Positions 1 through 9,182 of a stretch of 64,000 nt of DNA are shown here, piece after piece. Source of the stretch: Candidatus Gastranaerophilales bacterium. GTDB taxonomy: Bacteria > Cyanobacteriota > Vampirovibrionia > Gastranaerophilales > Gastranaerophilaceae. The notes under the pieces were generated by a model. The model was not told the DNA's origin. It saw only the letters and a program-made list of their open reading frames with translations, and searched no databases. Positions within the stretch are counted from its first letter, which is position 1; every line of letters starts with the position of its first letter. Made by a program: the position numbers and the translations under genes. Where the stretch lies: NCBI GenBank assembly GCA_017560095.1, contig JAFYOU010000014.1:1-64000 (forward strand), written 5' to 3'.

Positions 1-2637
1 GCAGAAATTGGAGTTGATGCCTCATTAAGTTTATTAGCTGATTTAGTAATAACAGGTGAAATTGATTTAACAAGTGAAGGCTGGAGTCAATTTCTAGGTA
101 TTTTAACTAGTAGCACAAGAGCTAAGCTTGATAATATGAAAACCAGCACAAATGCTGGCTCAAGTTCAAGCAGAACAAACGAAACTGCAATTGCTGAACT
201 TGCTAGAATGACTAATGCAGATGGTAGTCCAAGGTTTGATGGTTATGATATTGGAAGGTTAGCCGAAATATACGCAGGTAACGAAATTGCAATTGCTGAA
301 CTTGCTGAAATGACCAATGCAGATGGTAGCGCAAGGTTTAATGGTTATGAAATTGCAGAGTTAGTCAAAATATACGCAGGTAACGAAACTGCAATTGCTG
401 AACTTGCTAAAATAACTAATGCAGATGGTAGCCCAAGGTTTATTGGTTGTGAAATTGCAGAGTTAGTCAAAATATACGCAGATAACAAAACCACAATTGA
501 TGAACTTGCTAAAATAACTAATGCGGATGGTAGCCCAAGGTTTGAATATTATGAAACCGCAAAGCTAGCTAAAATATATGTAGGTAACGAAACTACAATT
601 GATGAGCTTGCTAAAATAACTAATGCGGATGGTAGCCCAAGGTTTAGTGGTTATGAAATTGCAGAGTTAGCCAAAATATACGCAGGTAACGAAATTGCAA
701 TTGCTGAACTTGCTAGAATGACTAATGCAAATGGTAGCGCAAGGTTTAAAGGAACAAACATTACTGAAGACTTTATAAATTTTTATGCTACCCATAAAAA
801 TAGCCTAAAAAGAGTATTAAATATTAAAAATACTGACGGCGAATATCTTATAGATAACACAAACATAAAAGAATTACTAGAAACATATGCAAAATACCCT
901 AACGAGTTAGTAGCTATATTAGACTTAGTTAATACACAAGGAGAAAATATTGTAAGAGATCTACCTTCAATACAAAGATTAGCAAAATACATGCATGAAG
1001 AACCACAACTAGAAATACCGAGATTTTTAATGCACTTAAGACAAATAACCAATCTAGAAAACAATCCTCTTGAATTCAATATAAGAATGCTTCAATGTAA
1101 TGGCGGGTACCTCCTTAAAGCAAGAAGAAGCATAGTCAATAAAAACACAACAAACGAAAATAATAAGAGAGAAATTTCACGATTTGGCAATTTTACAACT
1201 TATGAATATAAAGATTGCAAGAACTTTGACACAAATGCCACGCAGCAAGTAATAACATTATTGGAAGATGGCAATATTATTGAAAGCACAGGTATATGTT
1301 CAAAAAATTCTTCTTTTAGTACCACATACCAAGAAATTTACTATGAACCACGCTCTTATCTCGATCTACTTGATATAGATTCTCTTGATCTCGAAGATTC
1401 AAATAAACCTAAACCCCAAACAAAATACTCTTGCGTCAAAATTTTTGAAGAACATCAATACCAAGGAAGTTCAACAATAATGAGCAAAACATCTAATGAT
1501 ATAGTTGACTATCAAATCGAAATAATAAATAGTACAGATGGACAACCAAGTCATATTTTATATACAAGGTCATCCAATATACTAGATGGAGCATATAATA
1601 CAACACGATATGATTTATCAAATTACCCAGAAGATTTTGACATTTTATCAGCACTTAAAGATGGTTCTATCGATGAAGTTATTAAAACCAATGGATACCC
1701 AGAAGGAATAAAACTATCTTCAATAAGTCAAGATGGAAATATAACAAATTACAATGAATCATACGAAAGGAATGGTTTGCAAACCATCAGAAGCTATTCT
1801 CAAGAAGTTAATGATGGCGGACGCATAATTTCAACAAATTACACCTATAATATTATAGGTGCAAATGAAGAAACATTAGCTTCAATCAATAGAAGTTGGA
1901 AACAAAATCCAGATGGAACTACAACAACTATTATTAACGGAAAGGAATACCAAGCAAAATTTAACGATAAAACATTGGAAATTGAAATCACTCAACCTGA
2001 TGGAAATATAATTAAATTTAATATTTTAGATAAATTTGGCAAAATTGAAAAAGTACCACCTGTATGTGCTCCAAATAGCAAACAGCTTCTAAGGGAATTA
2101 ATAGAAAAAACAATAGCAGATAATTATGGTACAGAAGAAAATGCAAAATTAGCTTTTTATGAATTTTTAAAATCAATACCAGCAGATCAATTAATAAATT
2201 ACAATAATCACATAGATATAACATATATATTACCCGCAATAAATTCAGCCTATATGACAAGCTATGTATACCCGAATATTGCTTTCCTTGCAGTCAGTGA
2301 AGATCTCCCTGTACTTTCCCATGAATTAGGACATGCAATAGATGGTGAAAACTTTGAAATATCTAGTAAAAATCAAGAATTAACTAATATATACAATCAA
2401 GAAATGCTCCAATTCAAAAAAGACTATCCTGAATATAGTCAAGCTTTTATTGCATATTTCATGCAACAAGGAGGTAGTGCAGGCAATGGATTATCCGAAT
2501 TTTTTGCAGAAACCAATATGCTTTTAACTACATATGGTCAAAACATACCAGTATTTACCACAAGAGCAGAATATCTTGTTAGATATTTCCCAAAAACAAT
2601 TGCTGAAATTGCAAAAATTTTAGGATACACCAACTAA
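1..2637 (+). CDS. Repeat protein with C-terminal anthrax lethal factor-like metallopeptidase domain (5' end outside window)
   Basis: The frame is open from base 1, so the ATG at 136 is probably internal and the gene starts before the window. Counting from that ATG, residues 16-287 are eight tandem 34-residue units (five near-identical, then decaying) with helix-loop-helix character. A long polar middle region follows. The C-terminus has HELGH at 729-733 and SEFFAE at 787-792. The spacing and flanks (HELGHAIDG, then EFFAET about 55 residues on) match the zinc site of anthrax lethal factor (HEFGHAVDD, EFFAEA), where two His and the first Glu bind zinc; here these would be H729, H733 and E788. 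This is consistent with a secreted or delivered zinc protease (ATLF/M34-like). The substrate is unknown and no secretion signal is visible because the N-terminus is missing. The protease fold call is good; an effector role is inference. Confidence 0.75.
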   Translation, partial: AEIGVDASLSLLADLVITGEIDLTSEGWSQFLGILTSSTRAKLDNMKTSTNAGSSSSRTNETAIAELARMTNADGSPRFDGYDIGRLAEIYAGNEIAIAELAEMTNADGSARFNGYEIAELVKIYAGNETAIAELAKITNADGSPRFIGCEIAELVKIYADNKTTIDELAKITNADGSPRFEYYETAKLAKIYVGNETTIDELAKITNADGSPRFSGYEIAELAKIYAGNEIAIAELARMTNANGSARFKGTNITEDFINFYATHKNSLKRVLNIKNTDGEYLIDNTNIKELLETYAKYPNELVAILDLVNTQGENIVRDLPSIQRLAKYMHEEPQLEIPRFLMHLRQITNLENNPLEFNIRMLQCNGGYLLKARRSIVNKNTTNENNKREISRFGNFTTYEYKDCKNFDTNATQQVITLLEDGNIIESTGICSKNSSFSTTYQEIYYEPRSYLDLLDIDSLDLEDSNKPKPQTKYSCVKIFEEHQYQGSSTIMSKTSNDIVDYQIEIINSTDGQPSHILYTRSSNILDGAYNTTRYDLSNYPEDFDILSALKDGSIDEVIKTNGYPEGIKLSSISQDGNITNYNESYERNGLQTIRSYSQEVNDGGRIISTNYTYNIIGANEETLASINRSWKQNPDGTTTTIINGKEYQAKFNDKTLEIEITQPDGNIIKFNILDKFGKIEKVPPVCAPNSKQLLRELIEKTIADNYGTEENAKLAFYEFLKSIPADQLINYNNHIDITYILPAINSAYMTSYVYPNIAFLAVSEDLPVLSHELGHAIDGENFEISSKNQELTNIYNQEMLQFKKDYPEYSQAFIAYFMQQGGSAGNGLSEFFAETNMLLTTYGQNIPVFTTRAEYLVRYFPKTIAEIAKILGYTN
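181..996 (+). repeat. Eight in-frame 102-bp tandem repeats
   Basis: Units start at 181, 283, 385, 487, 589, 691, 793 and 895, exactly 102 bp (34 codons) apart. Units 1-6 are very similar at DNA level, including synonymous positions, which suggests recent unequal duplication or gene conversion. Units 7 and 8 keep only the amino-acid pattern (helix, then an N-x-DG loop, then helix). Confidence 0.9.
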
Positions 2638-2685
2638 CTCAAATTTTTCTATCTAATTTTTTAATATTATGTTACAATTTCAATT

Positions 2686-4749
2686 ATGAAAAGGAAAATT
2701 GGTTTAGATTTAACTACCCAAAACAAGCTAATCATTACAGCTCTTGTTATTTCAACCTCATTAATCGTTGCAATTTCTTTTTGGGCAGTTAACAGGGTAA
2801 AGATAGAATTAGATGAAAGCTATAGAAGTTTTGGTCAGCTTTTAACCAAAACATTAGCAGTGCAAAATTATGAAATAACTCAAACAAGCACAAATCCAAA
2901 AGCTCTTAATTTTGTTAAAGCACATGTTAATTCAATTTTGGCTTCAACAAATGATATTTCATATATAACTTTTAAAAACAAACTAGGTGATGTAATTTAT
3001 ACAACAATTGAAACCTATAATAAAAGAGCAAAAAATGCAGATACAAATATTTCTTCTCCAATGCACGATACAGAAGGCAGGGTTGTTGGAAGTGTTGAAG
3101 TTGGACTATCTGCCGACCTTGCAAAAGGAGTTACAAACACCACAAAAAACTCAATGTTTTGGGTGTTTAGCGCAGTTTGGCTTGTTTTCACGCTTGTTAT
3201 TTTAGGAAATGCTTTTTTAATAAGAAGAGAATTAACTTTATTACACCACGGCGTTAAAGAAATCGAACAAGGAAAGTTTGGAACAGTTTTAGACTATAAC
3301 CAAGCATCTGGTGAAATTAAAGAATTGTTTGATGCGTTTAATGAAATGTCTAAAAAACTTCACAATTATGAAGAACAAAACGTTGATCAATTAACACTTG
3401 AAAGAAATAAGCTTGAAGCAGTATTGATGTCTATCGCTAATGGCGTTGTTGTTTGTGATAACTATGATAAAATTTCAATCATAAATTCAGCTGCTCAGAA
3501 AATTTTAGATACTAATAGTGCTGAAATTTTAAATACATCTATTCAAAATTATTGCGATACAACAGGAGAGCTTTGTTTCAAAGAGAAAATATCTATATTT
3601 AAAAACACTCCACTTGATGTTATTGAGAAAAAACCTCTTGAATTTAATATAAATGTCGATAAAAGAATTATCAAATCAATCATTTCTCCAATGTATTCAA
3701 AAATGCATGATTATTTAGGTTATATTATCGTCCTAATTGATATTACAAAAGAAGCAGAGGTAGACAAGCTTAAAAACGATTTTATTTCAAACGTTTCACA
3801 TGAATTAAGAACACCTGTCACAATTTTGAGTTCTTATGCAGATACATTATACAATTATGGTTCAGAATTCAATTATGAAGAACAAAAAGAATTTATAGGA
3901 ACAATTAATCAAGAAGTAGTTAGATTAAACCATATGGTAAATGATATTCTTGATTTTTCTAAACTTCAATCTGACAGAACCATTGAAAAAGAAACTCAAG
4001 ATATTACAAAAACAATAGAAAAAATTGCAAACAGCCATAAGGTCTTAGCTGATGAAAAAAATATTTCAATCACTTTCATAAAAGAAGATGGCTTACCATA
4101 TTTAAATTACAACACTCAAAGTATCGAAAGAGTTATGAGCAATTTAATTACCAATGCAATCAAATATTCTCCAAATGATTCAAGAATAAAAATTAGAGCT
4201 GAAATTGCTCGTGATCCCAATTTCTTAGAAGTTACAGTCGAAGATAACGGAATGGGAATTGCTCCAGAACATCAAAAAATGATTTTTGAAAGATTTTATC
4301 GAATTGAAAACCAAGTTCACACAGTCAAAGGGACAGGTCTTGGTTTGCATCTTGTTAAAATTGCAATTGAAAAACATCATCAAGGTCAAGTTTTTGTTAA
4401 GTCAAAATTAAACGAAGGCTCAACTTTTGGTTTCTGGCTTCCAATTGCAAAAAATAATGTTTTAGAAAATAAAAATATAAAAAACAATTTTGAACAAAAA
4501 CAAAATAGTTATCAAAGCTTAAATATTGAAAAAATCGAAGATTATTCAACAAAAGCTCAAATTGATGCACAATATTTAGGTCAAAATACAGCACAACAAA
4601 TCCAAGAAGATGATTTAGAAAAACCTCTTGGGCTTGTGTTTGATGAAATTAACGGAAAAACAAATAATCCAATTAGAAAAGATAATCTTTTAAACCAAGC
4701 CACCAAAGAAGCAGGTTGGGAAATAAGCTTTGAAGTAAGAGATAATTAA
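2686..4749 (+). CDS. Membrane sensor histidine kinase (HAMP-PAS-HisKA-HATPase)
   Basis: Autophosphorylating inner-membrane sensor kinase of the PhoR/WalK type. TM segments lie at about 13-34 and 156-179, flanking a periplasmic sensor of about 120 residues. They are followed by a HAMP linker, a coiled segment, a PAS-like region (about 240-360), the HisKA H-box SNVSHELRTP with phospho-acceptor H372, the N-box around N486-N490, the G1 box EDNGMGI (519-525) and the G2 box GTGLGL (549-554). A polar tail of about 95 residues (about 593-687), rich in Asn/Gln/Lys, extends past the kinase core and matches no domain I recognise. No response regulator gene is adjacent, so the partner is elsewhere. The ATG lacks a Shine-Dalgarno sequence and a TACAAT box ends 7 bp upstream (2673-2678), so the mRNA may be leaderless. 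Confidence 0.9.
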   Translation: MKRKIGLDLTTQNKLIITALVISTSLIVAISFWAVNRVKIELDESYRSFGQLLTKTLAVQNYEITQTSTNPKALNFVKAHVNSILASTNDISYITFKNKLGDVIYTTIETYNKRAKNADTNISSPMHDTEGRVVGSVEVGLSADLAKGVTNTTKNSMFWVFSAVWLVFTLVILGNAFLIRRELTLLHHGVKEIEQGKFGTVLDYNQASGEIKELFDAFNEMSKKLHNYEEQNVDQLTLERNKLEAVLMSIANGVVVCDNYDKISIINSAAQKILDTNSAEILNTSIQNYCDTTGELCFKEKISIFKNTPLDVIEKKPLEFNINVDKRIIKSIISPMYSKMHDYLGYIIVLIDITKEAEVDKLKNDFISNVSHELRTPVTILSSYADTLYNYGSEFNYEEQKEFIGTINQEVVRLNHMVNDILDFSKLQSDRTIEKETQDITKTIEKIANSHKVLADEKNISITFIKEDGLPYLNYNTQSIERVMSNLITNAIKYSPNDSRIKIRAEIARDPNFLEVTVEDNGMGIAPEHQKMIFERFYRIENQVHTVKGTGLGLHLVKIAIEKHHQGQVFVKSKLNEGSTFGFWLPIAKNNVLENKNIKNNFEQKQNSYQSLNIEKIEDYSTKAQIDAQYLGQNTAQQIQEDDLEKPLGLVFDEINGKTNNPIRKDNLLNQATKEAGWEISFEVRDN

Positions 4750-5014
4750 CCCGAACAAAGCGAAGCCTAGTCCGATGGACTTGCTGAGCAAAGTGAGGGT
4801 ACAGGTGTGCGAAGTGCGACGGCAGCTGCGTTGAGCCGGTGCCGAGCACGTAGACCGTTCCCGAACAAAGCGAAGCCTAGTCCGATGGACTTGCTGAGCA
4901 AAGTGAGGGCACAGGTGCGCGAAGTGCGACGGCAGCTGCGTTGAGCCGGTGCCGAGCACGTAGACCGTTCCCGAACAAAGCAAAACCTAATCCGATGGAC
5001 TTGCTGAGCAAAGC
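4750..5014. repeat. GC-rich 110-bp intergenic tandem repeat, about 2.4 copies
   Basis: Two full 110-bp units begin at 4750 and 4860 and a partial third at 4970. The second unit is 62% GC (68 of 110 by hand count) against roughly 30% for the surroundings. Each full unit contains four short perfect palindromes, in unit 1 at 4769-4781 (AGTCC-gat-GGACT), 4781-4791 (TTGCT-g-AGCAA), 4822-4829 (GCAGCTGC) and 4839-4849 (GTGC-cga-GCAC). It fills the gap between the convergent kinase and GH57 genes. ORFs running through it are composition artefacts. It looks like a mobile or amplified non-coding element; its function is unknown. Confidence 0.85.
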
Positions 5015-5021
5015 AGAAAAT

Positions 5022-7262
5022 CTATATATCAATCAAAACATCTTGAGGATAAACTTCATTAATCAACTCATTTGTTGAATCAATTATACAAAAAGAAAGT
5101 TCACCTTGCTCAATTCCTAAATCTTCAAAAGGTATCTTTAATTCAATCACACTTCTGTATGCAACTTTAGACTTTTTAGAAAGCATTTGACTCCATAAGC
5201 CATAAGGGCAAGAGTGATTAAAAAACAATCTTGAAATCCTTTTGCTATCAAAAACAAAACGAACTTCTCTTGAAAATTGGTTCATTAAAATAGGATAAAT
5301 AACATTATCATTCTTGCTTACAAAACGAATTGGCGACAAAAATCTTTCATTATTGTTTGCAAAATATATTGCGATTTGATTTTGAATGCTCTCATAAGCC
5401 ATCTTGACCGAATTTTTATTTAACACAAATCTGAAATAAACATATTCTGAATCTCTTCCAAAATATATATTTTTAATTAAACTTGAAATATTTGAAGTTG
5501 GTCCATCAGGAATAAAAATTGAACCCGCATTTTCCCACTCTTTCAAATCGTCATTTTCGTCGCAATTTAACTTTGGAGAAATTTCACCTTTTGGATTTCT
5601 TAAAGGTTTATTTGCAACATTAGCCAAAGGAATAGTCAAATAATGCGGAACATGTAGGTCCATTATTTCATAAGCATTCATTAAATGACGTCTAAATAAA
5701 TAATCAAATATTCCGTCGCTTCTTGATTCATTTGGTTTACCATACCACCAATACCAATCTGAACTTTGAGAAATTAAAATTTCTCTATGAGCCAGTTTAA
5801 ACTTTTCTTCCAGTTCTTTTTTTTGTTTTTTGTCTGTTAAATCTTGCAAACGCTCTTGATAATTTAGCTCAATATCTTTTGAAACACTATCTAGGTATAA
5901 CCAAGCAACATTTTTTGTTGGCTCACCAATCCATAAATCAAAATTTCTATTAATCCAAGAGCCTGATTTCAAAGTCTCCAATTGGGCAGAAGAATTGTTT
6001 TCAAGAAAATCACCAACTAAAACCGTTTTTAGCGTTTTATCTTCATCAATTAAAGAATACAAAGTATCTAAAAACTCTGCACCATCATTCTGATATGTTT
6101 CCCAGCAATTTTCACCATCAAGCGCAATTGTTAACAAATGATTCTCCTTGGGAGAGTTTTGCAATTTAAATTGAATTGTTTTTATTTTTTCATATAAATC
6201 ATTAGCTGCTATTTTTGAATCATAATTACCATATCCAAAATTTAACAGATTTGCAAAAAACGAATCAGCAAAAACAACATTCAATGGATATTTAGATTTT
6301 GTTTGATAATTTGTCATTAGCTCGTAAGGATTTTCAAGATTTCCCTCAAAATCTCTCATAAATTCTTTTTTAATAGATTTAGATAAAATTCCTTCATCTG
6401 CTACTGTCCATGATATACCTTCTTTAGACAATAATTCAGCACTTTTTGAACAAATACATTGTTCAGAAAGCCACATTCCCTTGGGTTTTCTATCAAAAAT
6501 TTCATAGTATTTTGCAATTGCTAGCCTAACTTGCTCACGAGCGTCAGTATTATTTGAGTAATTTTCAGGTAAATTTTCATAGTCTTTAATTTCTTTGCCT
6601 TTAAAATCAATTAATAGTGGCAAAACAGGATGATAATAAGGACTTGATAAAATTTCTATTTTACTTTCATTTTGATAATTTTTATATTCATTCAAAATTC
6701 TTTTTATAATATCAAGCTGGATATCTACTATTTTTTTTCTGTCTTCTAATGTATAATTTTTTTCTTTTTTAAACAAAAAATCTAATTCAGAATAATCTTT
6801 TACAAAAAATTCATCAACCCAGCATAATGTATAATTTGCCATAATATCAACATATTCTTGAATAGAAAACATCGATGTGCTTAATTCTTTTGCATTTGCT
6901 CTTTTGTTATATAAAACAGTGTAATATGGTCTTTTTAACGCCATATTTTTATAGTTTAAATCGAAATAATTATTTAAAATAAAAACTTTATCTTGTTCTG
7001 TTAGGTTATTTTCATCCTTCAAAAGCACTTTTTGGTGTAAATCCTGAAAACCATTTAAATATTTTTGAAGTGCAACCAACAAAACCGGAGAAAAATTAAA
7101 ATTTAATTTAATATTTGAAAAATTATCTATGCGCTTAAGCATATCAAGATAATCTTTTGACGCATGTAAACGTACCCAGGGAAGTAAAAAATCACCATTA
7201 TAGTTTTCTTGATAGTTCGGCTGATGAAAATGCCAAATGAAAGCAATATTTAATTTTTTCAT
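5022..7262 (-). CDS. Glycoside hydrolase family 57 (alpha-amylase/4-alpha-glucanotransferase type)
   Basis: Retaining alpha-glucan hydrolase or transferase of family GH57. The family signatures are in order: WHFHQPNY near the N-terminus (conserved region 1), WLSEQC with the predicted nucleophile E267, and ALDGEN with the predicted acid/base D382. The catalytic barrel and helical part cover about residues 1-540. The last 200 residues (about 540-746) look like a beta-sandwich (FGRDSEYVYFRF), resembling the glucodextranase-type C-terminal or DOMON/CBM9-like modules often attached to GH57. There is no signal peptide, so it probably acts on cytoplasmic glycogen or maltodextrin. It lies 84 bp downstream of trmD and could be read from the apt-rimM-trmD promoter. 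The exact specificity cannot be told from sequence. Confidence 0.88.
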   Translation of the reverse strand: MKKLNIAFIWHFHQPNYQENYNGDFLLPWVRLHASKDYLDMLKRIDNFSNIKLNFNFSPVLLVALQKYLNGFQDLHQKVLLKDENNLTEQDKVFILNNYFDLNYKNMALKRPYYTVLYNKRANAKELSTSMFSIQEYVDIMANYTLCWVDEFFVKDYSELDFLFKKEKNYTLEDRKKIVDIQLDIIKRILNEYKNYQNESKIEILSSPYYHPVLPLLIDFKGKEIKDYENLPENYSNNTDAREQVRLAIAKYYEIFDRKPKGMWLSEQCICSKSAELLSKEGISWTVADEGILSKSIKKEFMRDFEGNLENPYELMTNYQTKSKYPLNVVFADSFFANLLNFGYGNYDSKIAANDLYEKIKTIQFKLQNSPKENHLLTIALDGENCWETYQNDGAEFLDTLYSLIDEDKTLKTVLVGDFLENNSSAQLETLKSGSWINRNFDLWIGEPTKNVAWLYLDSVSKDIELNYQERLQDLTDKKQKKELEEKFKLAHREILISQSSDWYWWYGKPNESRSDGIFDYLFRRHLMNAYEIMDLHVPHYLTIPLANVANKPLRNPKGEISPKLNCDENDDLKEWENAGSIFIPDGPTSNISSLIKNIYFGRDSEYVYFRFVLNKNSVKMAYESIQNQIAIYFANNNERFLSPIRFVSKNDNVIYPILMNQFSREVRFVFDSKRISRLFFNHSCPYGLWSQMLSKKSKVAYRSVIELKIPFEDLGIEQGELSFCIIDSTNELINEVYPQDVLIDI

Positions 7263-7346
7263 AGGTTAATTATAGCGATTTTTTTAGATATACGCAAATA
7301 AAATTTAAATTATTTTTAATTTTAAAACATAGCTTTACGAAATAAT

Positions 7347-8027
7347 TTACTCTAATAAATCTGGTCTTCTTGTTTTAGTGCGCTCAAAACTTTGAGCTTT
7401 TCTATATATTTCAATTTCTTTATGATTTCCATTTAAAAGCACATCGGGTACTTTCATTCCCATAAACTCTCTGGGTTTTGTATAATGAGGATATTCAAGC
7501 AAGCCACTCAATCCACAAGAAAAACTGTCTTCGAATGCGCATTTATCTTTACCAAGATAATTCTCTAAATTTCTTGAAATTGAATCAATCAAGATTAAAG
7601 CACCGAGTTCCCCTCCAGTTAAAACATAGTCTCCAATAGAAATTTCACGAGGCTTTAAACCTAATCTTATTCTTTCATCAAATCCTTCATAATGTCCGCA
7701 AAGAAGAATTATCTGTTCTTTTTTGGATAATTCAACTGCTGTTTTTTGTTCAAATCTTTCTCCTTGTGGCGTAAGCATAATAAATTCAAAATTATCTTTT
7801 TTTTCAATTGCTCTATAACAATCAAAAATTGGCTGACAAGCCAAAACCATCCCGTCTCCACCTCCATAAGGAGTATCATCAACTCTTTTATGCTTATCTA
7901 GAGAATAGTCTCTTGGATTATAAGTTTTAACATCAATAATTCCTGATTCAATTCCTCTTTTTGTAATTGACTGAGCGCAATAGCTATTTATGATTTCAGG
8001 AAATAGTGTTATAACATCATATTTCAA
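7347..8027 (-). CDS. trmD: tRNA (guanine-N1)-methyltransferase TrmD
   Basis: Methylates G37 next to the anticodon using S-adenosylmethionine, preventing +1 frameshifting. At 226 aa it has usual length, with the SPOUT-knot motifs YGGGDGM (54-60), CGHYEGFDER (110-119) and GDYVLTGGE (132-140), and a C-terminal EYPHYTKP typical of TrmD. The start codon overlaps the end of rimM by 4 bp, so translation is probably coupled. It is the last gene of apt-rimM-trmD. The rimM-trmD pairing is conserved in many bacteria, usually with rpsP and rplS, neither of which is next to it here. Confidence 0.97.
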   Translation of the reverse strand: MKYDVITLFPEIINSYCAQSITKRGIESGIIDVKTYNPRDYSLDKHKRVDDTPYGGGDGMVLACQPIFDCYRAIEKKDNFEFIMLTPQGERFEQKTAVELSKKEQIILLCGHYEGFDERIRLGLKPREISIGDYVLTGGELGALILIDSISRNLENYLGKDKCAFEDSFSCGLSGLLEYPHYTKPREFMGMKVPDVLLNGNHKEIEIYRKAQSFERTKTRRPDLLE

Positions 8028-8536
8028 GATAAAAGCCCTTCAATCGGTTTTATGATAATTTTTTTATTTTTAATATCCACAACTGGAAAAAATTCATTCA
8101 CAAAAGGAACTAAATCAACCTTTCCAAAACCATTTTTAATATTCAATAAATCTTGAGAAGAATTTGTTGAAATATTAACGACTTCTCCAATTTTTTCATT
8201 ATTTTCATCAAACACAATACACCCAATTAAGTCTTGAATTAAAAACTCATCTTTTTCAAGCTTATTTAGTGCTTCAGTCTTAGGAACAAAAAGCCTTTGA
8301 CCTTTATATTGAAGAAGTTCATTAATATCATCAATTCCATCAAACTTTACGATTGCAAAATTCTTATGAAAACGAATTGATTTTATTTTAAGCTCACAAC
8401 AAGATTCATCATCTAGCATAAAAACTGTCTTAGCTTTTTTGATTTGATTTTCATTATCAAATCCAACCTTTGCTTCACCTTTTATGCCAAAAAAGTTTGT
8501 AATTTTTCCAATTGAAATATATTTTGTTTTATCCAT
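8024..8536 (-). CDS. rimM: 16S rRNA processing factor RimM
   Basis: Binds ribosomal protein S19 and helps mature the 30S head. The 170-aa product starts with the typical barrel sequence (ISIGKITNFFGIKGEAKV) and ends with a PRC-barrel (LIGCIVFDENNEKIGEV, then LVPFVNEFFPVVD). The start overlaps the apt stop by one base (TAATG) and the end overlaps trmD by 4 bp, which points to a tightly coupled operon. Confidence 0.95.
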   Translation of the reverse strand: MDKTKYISIGKITNFFGIKGEAKVGFDNENQIKKAKTVFMLDDESCCELKIKSIRFHKNFAIVKFDGIDDINELLQYKGQRLFVPKTEALNKLEKDEFLIQDLIGCIVFDENNEKIGEVVNISTNSSQDLLNIKNGFGKVDLVPFVNEFFPVVDIKNKKIIIKPIEGLLS

Positions 8537-9063
8537 TAATATTTCACCAATGAAACAACCTTAATATCTTTAGGCAACTTTTCTTTACCATTTAAATCAA
8601 CTAGCTCAATAACAAAAGCCATACCAACAACATCAGCCACTTGAGACACCAAAGACACTGCTGCCGCTGCGGTTCCGCCTGTTGCAAGAAGGTCATCGAC
8701 AATTAATACTCTATCTCCTTTTTTAAGAGCATCTTTATGTATTTCAATTTTATCAGTGCCATACTCCAATTCATATTCTTGAGAAATTGTTTCTGCTGGC
8801 AGTTTATTAGGTTTTCTAACTGGAATAAAACCACATCCTAATTTATACGCCAACGGCATTCCATAAATAAAACCGCGTGACTCAATTCCTGCAATATAAT
8901 CTATTTTTTCATCTTTAAACGCTTCACAAATTTCATCCACTGTTATTCTTAAAGTATCAGCATCTTTTAGTGCTGTTGTAATATCTCTAAATAAAATCCC
9001 TTCTTTTGGAAAATCTGGAATATCTCTTATCATACTTTTAATTTTTTGGATGTTTTCTTGCAT
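8536..9063 (-). CDS. apt: Adenine phosphoribosyltransferase
   Basis: Purine salvage: adenine + PRPP gives AMP. The family signature is clear: [16 protein letters not shown] near the N-terminus, ESRGFIYG, and the PRPP-binding loop [15 protein letters not shown] place the start at the ATG at 9063 (175 aa, MQENIQKI), which has AAGGA 8 nt upstream and matches usual Apt length. A longer reading from a TTG at 9102 would add 13 residues but has no ribosome binding site. First gene of apt-rimM-trmD, divergent from pilT. Confidence 0.95.
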   Translation of the reverse strand: MQENIQKIKSMIRDIPDFPKEGILFRDITTALKDADTLRITVDEICEAFKDEKIDYIAGIESRGFIYGMPLAYKLGCGFIPVRKPNKLPAETISQEYELEYGTDKIEIHKDALKKGDRVLIVDDLLATGGTAAAAVSLVSQVADVVGMAFVIELVDLNGKEKLPKDIKVVSLVKY

Positions 9064-9126
9064 TCTTTGATTCCTTAACTTATTACTTTTTAATTGTATC
9101 AAAAAAAATTTATTTAAGTAAATAAA

Positions 9127-9155
9127 TTGCCAATAACAAAAATAAATTATAGAAT
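9127..9155 (+). promoter_or_regulatory. Predicted sigma70-type promoter for pilT
   Basis: TTGCCA (9127-9132), a 17-bp spacer and TAGAAT (9150-9155), each one mismatch from consensus, lie just upstream of the AAGGAG ribosome site (9169-9174) and the TTG start codon of pilT. Confidence 0.55.
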
Positions 9156-9182
9156 AAGATTAGGTAATAAGGAGTTTATAAA

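Noticed and set aside
783-1079. 98-aa minus-strand ORF inside the first gene
   Set aside because: It is an opposite-strand shadow of the repeat protein; no ribosome site and no recognisable family.
4690-4983. 97-aa minus-strand ORF rich in His, Cys and Ser across the GC-rich repeat
   Set aside because: It is the repeat unit read as protein: 36- to 37-residue blocks are copied, there is no ribosome site, and it overlaps the kinase gene end.
9064-9102. Longer apt from a TTG start
   Set aside because: No Shine-Dalgarno sequence, and it adds 13 residues absent from Apt proteins; the ATG at 9063 has AAGGA.
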